From the NCBI GenBank assembly GCA_027294815.1, contig JAPULP010000215.1, positions 1 to 8,144 on the forward strand: DNA of 8,144 nt. Reading direction: 5' to 3'. A model generated the notes under the pieces. That model was given only the letters and a program-made list of their open reading frames with translations, did no database searches and was not told where the DNA came from. Within the stretch, counting starts at the first letter, position 1, and each line of letters opens with the position of its first letter. The stretch comes from Gemmatimonadota bacterium. GTDB lineage: Bacteria > Gemmatimonadota > Gemmatimonadetes > Gemmatimonadales > GWC2-71-9. Made by a program: the position numbers and the translations under genes. This document shows, piece by piece, positions 1 through 5,747 of this stretch.

Positions 1-1
1 A

Positions 2-2080
2 GCATTCATTTCGGTGAACGCCTTCGAGCTTCTGCGAGTGCAGCCGCTACTGGGCCGATCCTTCACTCCGGAAGACGCCAATCCGGCTTCGCCGCCCGTC
101 GTGATCTTGGGCCATAACATCTGGAAGAATCGATTTGACTACGACCCGGGTGTGATTGGGCAAGTCATCCGGGCAAGCGGCGTACCGCGCACGGTCATCG
201 GCGTGATGCCCGAAGGCTTTCGGTTTCCGAACGATCACGATTTGTGGGTGCCTCTCATCGCTCGCTCGTCGGACGTTGCGCGCGGTCGGGGAACGTGGTA
301 CCGCACGTTCGGCCGACTCGCTGCCGGCGTCACGGTTGAAGAAGCGTCTACCGAGTTTGAGGCGATTTCGCGGCGGCTGGCGCTCGAGTACCCCGCAACG
401 AACGAAGACGTTCATGCCGTGATCGAACCGTACACCGAACGGTGGATCGGCAGGGAGATTTCGGGCATCCTATATCTCATGCTCACGATCGTGTCGTTCG
501 TCTTGCTGATCGCCTGCGCCAACGTGACGAACATTCTCCTCGCGCGTGCCACGGAACGGACACGGGAGGTTGCGGTCCGGACGGCGCTGGGGGCACGGCG
601 CTCGCGCGTGATCATGCAGCTCATGACCGAATCGCTACTGTTGTCGATCGCGGGTGGGGTTGTTGGCCTCGCCATCGCTTTCGGCGGTGTCGGAATCTTC
701 AACTTCGCATCGGCCGGTATGGAGATGGCGTTCTGGATTGACGTGCGCGTCGACGCCGTGTCGCTGCTGTTCGTCCTTGGCTTGGTAATCGTGGCGAGCG
801 TCGCAGCCGGCGTCGCGCCCGCTCTCCAGGCGTCGAAGACAAACGCAAACGAGGTCCTCAAGGACGAGAGTCGTGGCGTGTCGAGTTTCCGGTTGAGTCG
901 ATTCAGCAAAATGTTGGTGGTATCAGAAATCGCGTTTTCCTGCGCATTACTCGTCGTTTCGGCTTTGATGATCAAGGGCGTGCTCAAGCTCAGAACGATG
1001 GACTACGGTTTCGCGCCCGAGCAGCTCTTTGTGGCAGACTTGTCGCTGATGCCCGCGGAATATCCTGATGCCGCCGGCCGTGTGCAGTTTTTCGAAGAGG
1101 TACAAGCTCGCCTCGCAGCGATTCCCGGGGTGCACGGTGTTACCCTGACCTCAAATCTCCCAGTCAAAGGTACGTGGACCGCTAGTGTCGGTCTCGAGGG
1201 CACGACGTCGACGAACATAGACGACTATCCAATGACGCATTACGCACAGATCACATCGAGCTTCTTCGACGTCTTCCGTATCACGCTCCTCGAGGGGCGG
1301 GGCTTCGGCGCGGAAGACCGAATTGGAGCGGAGCCGGTCGCAATCGTCAACCAGCGGTTCGCGGAGAGATTCTTTTCCGACCAGGGTGCGCTCGGTCGCC
1401 GCATTCGGCGGGGCGGACCGAACTCACAACAACCGTGGCGGACCGTTGTCGGCGTGGTCTCCAACGCGTACATGACCGACGTCGAGAGCGAAAACCCGAA
1501 TCCCGACGGGGTGTATATCCCGCTCACTCAGGGAGCGTTCTTCTTCACCAACATCGTCATGCGCACCGCCGGCGACCCATTAACGTACACCCCCCTCGTT
1601 CGGGACGCTGTTGAGGCCCTGGATCCCAATCTTCCGATCGCGGAAGTCAACACGCTGGCCGGAGACATCTTGCTGGAGAAGAAGGTGTTCGAGGTCTTTG
1701 GCCGGTTATTCCTCTTATTCGGTGCGGCCGCACTGTTTCTGGCATCGGTGGGGTTGTACGGTGTGATGTCGTTTGCGGTCAGCCGGCGAACCAAAGAACT
1801 CGGCGTGCGCGTGGCGCTCGGCGCCCAAGGGTCCGATGTCTTGAGGTTAGTACTCAGACAAGGCGTCTTTCAGCTCGGTGTGGGTTTGACCCTCGGTCTC
1901 GCACTCGCGGCAGCGCTGTCACGCGCGATGTCCATGGCCTTCTTCCAAGTGGACCCGTGGGACATGTCGATCTTTGGAATGATCGCGTTGACGTTGACAG
2001 CGACCGGTCTGCTCGCGACGATCATACCGGCCCGGCGTGCGACCAAAGTGGATCCGATGGTGGCGTTGCGGTATGAGTAG
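2..2080 (+). CDS. ABC transporter permease, MacB/FtsX-like, ADOP type (5' partial)
   Basis: Inner-membrane permease of the MacB/FtsX superfamily. The duplicated layout matches the acidobacterial duplicated orphan permease (ADOP) family, whose substrate is generally unknown. The frame is open from base 2. The GTG at 14 is not the start, because the residues around it (ISVNAFELLRVQPLLGRSF) are the middle of a MacB periplasmic domain; the first membrane helix and about 100 residues lie off the left edge. Counting from the GTG codon: end of periplasmic domain 1 to ~145; membrane segments ~151-176, ~205-230 and ~248-271; a second unit opening with a helix at ~299-322; periplasmic domain 2 ~325-555; helices ~563-590, ~617-638 and ~654-674. 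The FtsX-type cytoplasmic motif appears twice, REVAVRTALGARRS (~184-197) and KELGVRVALGAQGS (~594-607), showing internal duplication. The C-terminus DPMVALRYE is typical of the family. No ATPase gene is visible. The stop TAG belongs to the adjoining repeat. Confidence 0.93.
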   Translation, partial: AFISVNAFELLRVQPLLGRSFTPEDANPASPPVVILGHNIWKNRFDYDPGVIGQVIRASGVPRTVIGVMPEGFRFPNDHDLWVPLIARSSDVARGRGTWYRTFGRLAAGVTVEEASTEFEAISRRLALEYPATNEDVHAVIEPYTERWIGREISGILYLMLTIVSFVLLIACANVTNILLARATERTREVAVRTALGARRSRVIMQLMTESLLLSIAGGVVGLAIAFGGVGIFNFASAGMEMAFWIDVRVDAVSLLFVLGLVIVASVAAGVAPALQASKTNANEVLKDESRGVSSFRLSRFSKMLVVSEIAFSCALLVVSALMIKGVLKLRTMDYGFAPEQLFVADLSLMPAEYPDAAGRVQFFEEVQARLAAIPGVHGVTLTSNLPVKGTWTASVGLEGTTSTNIDDYPMTHYAQITSSFFDVFRITLLEGRGFGAEDRIGAEPVAIVNQRFAERFFSDQGALGRRIRRGGPNSQQPWRTVVGVVSNAYMTDVESENPNPDGVYIPLTQGAFFFTNIVMRTAGDPLTYTPLVRDAVEALDPNLPIAEVNTLAGDILLEKKVFEVFGRLFLLFGAAALFLASVGLYGVMSFAVSRRTKELGVRVALGAQGSDVLRLVLRQGVFQLGVGLTLGLALAAALSRAMSMAFFQVDPWDMSIFGMIALTLTATGLLATIIPARRATKVDPMVALRYE

Positions 2081-2170
2081 GGTGTAGGGTGTAGGGTGTA
2101 GTATGCGCAATCGAGAATTCACCGCCCTGCTACACCTCACCCACACCCCACACCCCACACCCTACACCCC
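2078..2170 (+). repeat. Structured heptamer-arm repeat, copy A
   Basis: Left arm: three tandem TAGGGTG units (2078-2098) plus TAG. Core: 2099-2141, beginning TAGTATGCGC and containing ATCGAGAATTCA and CGCCCTGCTA. Right arm: CTACACC (2130-2136), then CCCACAC three times (2140-2160), CCTACAC (2161-2167) and CCC. The right arm is the approximate reverse complement of the left, so the unit can fold into a long imperfect hairpin. The core matches copy B (5679-5721, opposite strand) at 40 of 43 positions. The first TAG is the stop codon of the permease gene. No transposase is nearby. It could be a REP-like or MITE-like dispersed element, or a conserved 3'-end signal; the sequence does not decide between them. 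Confidence 0.85.
2140..2170 (-). other. G-quadruplex-capable tract in copy A
   Basis: Read on the minus strand, the right arm gives five runs of three or four G (complement of C runs at 2140-2142, 2146-2149, 2153-2156, 2160-2162 and 2167-2170) with loops of 3 or 4 bases. This meets the usual G3+N1-7 pattern. It lies on the template strand for the downstream amidohydrolase gene, about 100 bp before its start. The left arm has only three GGG runs on the plus strand, too few on its own. Folding is inferred from the pattern alone. Confidence 0.5.
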
Positions 2171-2221
2171 ACTATACTCCCAAACTCCCAGCAATCTCTA
2201 GCCTACCAAGCACCCACGGCG

Positions 2222-2227
2222 TATCTT
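2222..2227 (+). promoter_or_regulatory. Possible -10 element for the amidohydrolase gene
   Basis: TATCTT, 44 bases before the ATG, is a 4/6 match to the sigma70 -10 hexamer and sits inside a short dyad (GGCG 2218-2221, CGCC 2228-2231). I see no convincing -35 hexamer at the expected spacing. A second candidate is TATACT at 2173-2178, directly after the repeat, also without a -35. The gap between repeat copy A and the ribosome binding site otherwise shows nothing recognisable. A promoter is expected here because the repeat hairpin separates the two genes, but its position is a guess. Confidence 0.22.
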
Positions 2228-2256
2228 CGCCTTCCCACCAACCGCACCAACCGATT

Positions 2257-2264
2257 GGAAGGAG
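2257..2264 (+). promoter_or_regulatory. Ribosome binding site of the amidohydrolase gene
   Basis: GGAAGGAG followed by a 7-base spacer to the ATG at 2272. This near-consensus Shine-Dalgarno sequence fixes the start and agrees with the signal peptide that begins at that ATG. Confidence 0.85.
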
Positions 2265-2271
2265 CGCCGTC

Positions 2272-5200
2272 ATGAACAGACCTACCATTTTCCTCTCCTG
2301 TATGGCTGTCTCACTCGCCATTTTGCCGACCGCTACGGCGTACGCACAGGATGCCAACGATTCCTGGGACGTGACGCTGGCGCGAGGCGAAACCCGCGAG
2401 ATCGACTTCACCACCGAGGAGGGAACGTGGATGTCGGTGGACATCTCCCCAAACGGCCAGTGGATCGTTTTCGACATGCTCGCCCACATCTACCGGGTTC
2501 CTGCGTCGGGCGGAACCGCAGAGGCGCTCACGCAGGAAAGCGGCGTGGCGGTAAACTACCACCCCCAATATTCTCCTGACGGCCGCTTCATCGCGTTCAT
2601 TTCCGATCGCGGTGGACAGAACAACCTCTGGGTCATGGACGCAGACGGATCCAACCCGCGTGCGGTATTCGATGACCAAAACGTTCGGGCCACCCATCCC
2701 ACGTGGATGCCCAACAGCGAATACATTCTCGTGCGCCGCCAACCGCTCCGACGTGGGGACGGTGGCGGGGGCGGGGGCGACCGGGGGGTCTTCATGTATC
2801 ACCGGGACGGTGGCCAGGGCGTGAAGCTCGGCGGTGACGACATGAACGGCGCTACTTGGCCATCGGTATCGGACGACGGAAAGTTCGTGTACTTCCACGA
2901 AAGCACGCCGGGACAAACGGTTTCGTTTACGGCTCGCGACGTGCTCCAGGGTTCGTACAACATCCGGCGATTCGAGATCGAAACCGCAACGGTGATACAG
3001 GTGACGAGCGGTATTCCGTCGAGACAATATCGACTGTCGTCTGGCGGAGCGTATGCTGGGGAGATTTCGCCCGACGGTCGCTGGCTCGCATTCGCACGGC
3101 GCATCCCGGACGGCACGATCGAATGGAAGGGCCACGAGTTTGGTCCCCGGACCGCGCTGTGGATCCGTGACCTCGAGACCGGCGCCGAGCGCGTAGCAAT
3201 GGATCCCATCGAGCAGGACATGGCGGAGGGCATGAAGACCATCCGTTTGCTGCCGGGTTACAGTTGGGACGCCGACGGCCGGTCTATCGTGTTGTCGCAA
3301 GGCGGTAAACTGCGGCGGCTGCACGTGGAATCGGGGCGCGTCGAAACGATTCCCTTCACCGCACCGGTTCAACGCACAATCTCGGAGCAGGCCTACACGT
3401 CGTTCACGATTTCAGATGAACCATTCCGCGTTCGGTACACGCGGTATCACACAGGATCGCCCGACGGAAGTAGCGTCGCGTTCCAGGCGATCGGCAAGAT
3501 CTACGTGATGCCCACCTCGGGTGGAACACCCAGGCGGTTGACGAACGACGGATTTGACGACTTCGAGTACACGCCCGCCTGGTCACCGGATGGACGCTGG
3601 ATCGCCTTCACCAGCGTCGATGAGACAGGCGCCGGTTACCTGTGGAAGGTTCGTGCGTCCGGCGGTACCCCTGAAAGGGTGACCACTGGGTACGGAGAGT
3701 ACCTACATCCGGCTTGGAGCCTCGACGGCGACGAGATCGCGGTGGTAAAAGGGTCGGGCGCTACCGCCCGCGGCAGAACCATGGCGCACAACCCGTACTT
3801 CGATATCGTCGTGGTACCCGCCTCGGGGGGAGCCGGAGAGGCGATTGCTCGCGTTGCGGGGCGCACCTTATCGACCCGAACACAATTCGTGCGGCCTTCT
3901 TTCGGGCCCGACGGTCGGATTTACTATCCCCAAATGGGAACGAGCCGAGGCGACTCCACGAAGCTTCGCTCTGTACGGCGTGACGGAAGTGACCCGCGGG
4001 ACCATCTCACGTTCCCCTACGCCGACGAAGTTGTACTCTCCCCGAACGGCAATTGGGCTGCTTTCAATGAGGGTGATAACATCTATCTCGTTCCGCTCCC
4101 GCTGGGCGGTCGCGGCGCAGAGCCTATCGTCGTGGACAAACGCAAAGGTCGGGGCAAGCTCCCGATAAAGCAGTTGAGTCGTGAAGGAGGCTTCTTCCCG
4201 AGTTGGCGGGATGGGTCGACGGTGCAATTCGGCAGCGGCGTGCGGTACTTCACCTACGATGCGGAGACAGAAGAGGCCGACACCGTCGAGATAGACCTCA
4301 GGGTGAGCCGTGATCTCGCCCAAGGCACGATCGCGCTCACAGGCGCACGCGTCTTGACGATGGACAACCGGCGCGTGATCGAGAACGGCGCGATCGTTGC
4401 AAGGAACGGACGCATCACTTGCGTGGGCACGTGCGACACCTCGGACGTAGATCGCGTCATCGACGTTGCCGGCAAGACGATCATCCCGGGGTTCATCGAC
4501 ATGCACTCCCATTTCTTCCGTGAGTACCGCGGCATCATTCCCAAGCACGCGTTTGAGGCTTCGATTCCACTCGCGTACGGCGTCACGTCCAATCTCGACA
4601 ACTCGATGTGGTCGCAGGATGTGTTCCCAGCCGCCGAACTCATCGAGGCGGGCATGCTCATCGGCCCCCGAACGTTCAGCACGGGAGATCCCCTGTACGC
4701 AGGGGATGCAGCGCGCCAAAACGAGCTCACCAGCTACGCCATTACGGAAGAGAACGTCAAACGGCTCGCGTCGTGGGGGGCTGTGTCACTCAAGCAGTAC
4801 ATGCAACCACGGCGGGCACAGCGACAGTGGGTGTCAGAGGCGGCTCGTAAGATTGGACTCATGGTCACCGCCGAAGGCGGCGATCTCGCATATAACCTCT
4901 CCATGATCATGGACGGGCAGACAGGGTGGGAGCACCCGATGAGCTACATGCCCATGTACAGCGATGTCGCGAAATTCTTCGGGCAGGCAAAGGCCGTGTA
5001 CTCCCCCACTTTCGTGGTGGGTGGACCATCGGCTTGGAACGACGAATACTTCCTCGCGGAATCAGAGGTTTGGAAAGACGAAAAATTGCGGCTTTGGCTG
5101 CCGTGGCAACAACTCGTGCCTCACACTCGACATCGCATGCTGCGCCCGGACACGGATTACAGTTATCCGTTCATGGCTCAGGTCCTCGCAGACATCATCG

Positions 5201-5640
5201 CGGAAGGTGGTCATGGCGCGATCGGTTCCCACGGACAGCAGCACGGCCTCGCATCGCACTGGGAGGTATGGATAGCGGCTTCGGCAATGGGACCGATGGG
5301 CGCGTTGGAATTGGCCACCAACGAAGGCGCTTACTTCCTGGGGGCAGCAGACGACGTCGGATCCCTGACGGGTGGTAAGCTGGCCGACTTGATGGTGCTG
5401 AACTCCAACCCGCTGGACGATATCCGAAACACGGCAGACATCCTCTACGTGATGAAGAGTGGACGCTTATACGACGCGACTACGCTGGACGAAATATGGC
5501 CGCGACAAAAACCGTATGGTGTGCGTCCGTGGGTAAACGAGGATGCGTGGAGGAACGACCGCCGAGGGGTGAACTACTGGGATCAAACCCGGACCACACC
5601 GACTCAGAGTAACCAGCGAGGTCAGGTGAACCGGCGTTGA
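2272..5640 (+). CDS. Secreted PD40/TolB-like propeller-amidohydrolase
   Basis: Complete 1122-residue exported protein. A signal peptide (hydrophobic ~6-23, likely cleavage AYA|QD after residue 25) places it in the periplasm or outside. Residues ~45-680 carry repeated PD40/TolB-like blades of the form SPDGRxIAF: SPNG 59, SPDG 101, SPDG 266, SPDG 396, SPDG 438, GPDG 545, SPNG 590, plus degenerate ones near 145, 199, 332 and 482, enough for two propellers. Residues ~685-1075 form a metal-dependent amidohydrolase: beta-sandwich strand GARVLTMDNR (691-700), metal-binding HSH (745-747) in GFIDMHSH, probable carboxylated Lys841 (SLKQY), Glu868 (AEGG), His888 (GWEHP), GSHGQQHG (985-992) and the closing GKLADLMVLNSNPLDDIRN. 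Relatives include imidazolonepropionase-like and prolidase-like hydrolases; the substrate, possibly a peptide or cyclic amide, cannot be named. The tail 1098-1122 is polar and probably disordered. No ATPase or other partner is adjacent. Confidence 0.93.
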   Translation: MNRPTIFLSCMAVSLAILPTATAYAQDANDSWDVTLARGETREIDFTTEEGTWMSVDISPNGQWIVFDMLAHIYRVPASGGTAEALTQESGVAVNYHPQYSPDGRFIAFISDRGGQNNLWVMDADGSNPRAVFDDQNVRATHPTWMPNSEYILVRRQPLRRGDGGGGGGDRGVFMYHRDGGQGVKLGGDDMNGATWPSVSDDGKFVYFHESTPGQTVSFTARDVLQGSYNIRRFEIETATVIQVTSGIPSRQYRLSSGGAYAGEISPDGRWLAFARRIPDGTIEWKGHEFGPRTALWIRDLETGAERVAMDPIEQDMAEGMKTIRLLPGYSWDADGRSIVLSQGGKLRRLHVESGRVETIPFTAPVQRTISEQAYTSFTISDEPFRVRYTRYHTGSPDGSSVAFQAIGKIYVMPTSGGTPRRLTNDGFDDFEYTPAWSPDGRWIAFTSVDETGAGYLWKVRASGGTPERVTTGYGEYLHPAWSLDGDEIAVVKGSGATARGRTMAHNPYFDIVVVPASGGAGEAIARVAGRTLSTRTQFVRPSFGPDGRIYYPQMGTSRGDSTKLRSVRRDGSDPRDHLTFPYADEVVLSPNGNWAAFNEGDNIYLVPLPLGGRGAEPIVVDKRKGRGKLPIKQLSREGGFFPSWRDGSTVQFGSGVRYFTYDAETEEADTVEIDLRVSRDLAQGTIALTGARVLTMDNRRVIENGAIVARNGRITCVGTCDTSDVDRVIDVAGKTIIPGFIDMHSHFFREYRGIIPKHAFEASIPLAYGVTSNLDNSMWSQDVFPAAELIEAGMLIGPRTFSTGDPLYAGDAARQNELTSYAITEENVKRLASWGAVSLKQYMQPRRAQRQWVSEAARKIGLMVTAEGGDLAYNLSMIMDGQTGWEHPMSYMPMYSDVAKFFGQAKAVYSPTFVVGGPSAWNDEYFLAESEVWKDEKLRLWLPWQQLVPHTRHRMLRPDTDYSYPFMAQVLADIIAEGGHGAIGSHGQQHGLASHWEVWIAASAMGPMGALELATNEGAYFLGAADDVGSLTGGKLADLMVLNSNPLDDIRNTADILYVMKSGRLYDATTLDEIWPRQKPYGVRPWVNEDAWRNDRRGVNYWDQTRTTPTQSNQRGQVNRR
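2755..2788 (+). repeat. G-rich tract with GGGGGC repeats inside the amidohydrolase gene
   Basis: Four G runs (2755-2758, 2767-2771, 2773-2777, 2783-2788), including two tandem GGGGGC units, lie on the coding strand. They encode a six-glycine stretch at residues ~164-169, a probable loop between propeller blades. The spacing of the outer runs (8, 1 and 5 bases) loosely fits a G-quadruplex. The G5 and G6 homopolymers are prone to slippage and to sequencing error, but the reading frame is intact here. Confidence 0.6.
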
Positions 5641-5650
5641 GGGATGAATA

Positions 5651-5674
5651 GGGTGTAGGGTGTAGGGTGTAGGG
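5651..5674 (+). other. G-quadruplex motif downstream of the amidohydrolase stop
   Basis: Four GGG runs (5651-5653, 5658-5660, 5665-5667, 5672-5674) with identical 4-base loops TGTA, a textbook three-tetrad spacing resembling telomeric repeats. It lies on the sense strand, so the 3' untranslated part of the amidohydrolase mRNA would carry it. Folding would compete with the 27-bp hairpin. Confidence 0.6.
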
Positions 5675-5723
5675 TATCGGTGAGGTATAGCAGGGCGCTG
5701 AATTCTCGATAGCGCATACTACA

Positions 5724-5747
5724 CCCTACACCCTACGCCCTACGCCC
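5724..5747 (-). other. G-quadruplex motif at the fusion-gene stop
   Basis: On the minus strand there are four GGG runs (complement of CCC at 5745-5747, 5738-5740, 5731-5733 and 5724-5726), again with 4-base loops (CGTA, CGTA, TGTA). The first G is the last base of the fusion gene's TAG stop. Copy B therefore offers a G4 motif in the sense strand of both convergent transcripts. Confidence 0.6.

Noticed and set aside
14..16. GTG as the permease start
   Set aside because: The frame continues upstream to the window edge and the residues there are mid-domain; the first membrane helix of the family would be missing.
2078..2170. CRISPR array or chromosome-end telomere
   Set aside because: The units are 7 bp and tandem without spacers, so it is not CRISPR. 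The tracts are short, internal and paired as inverted arms between genes, so it is not a chromosome end despite the TAGGG-like unit.
2272..2301. Lipoprotein signal with Cys10 of the amidohydrolase
   Set aside because: FLSC is a poor lipobox and lies too early in the hydrophobic stretch; the AYA|QD site after residue 25 fits a standard signal peptidase cut.
2311..3372. Long minus-strand open frame (353 codons) opposite the amidohydrolase gene
   Set aside because: It is antisense to a gene with clear domains and signal peptide. Its product is Arg/His-rich without recognisable motifs, typical of shadow frames in GC-rich DNA. The same applies to minus-strand frames at 3868-4719 and 412-987.
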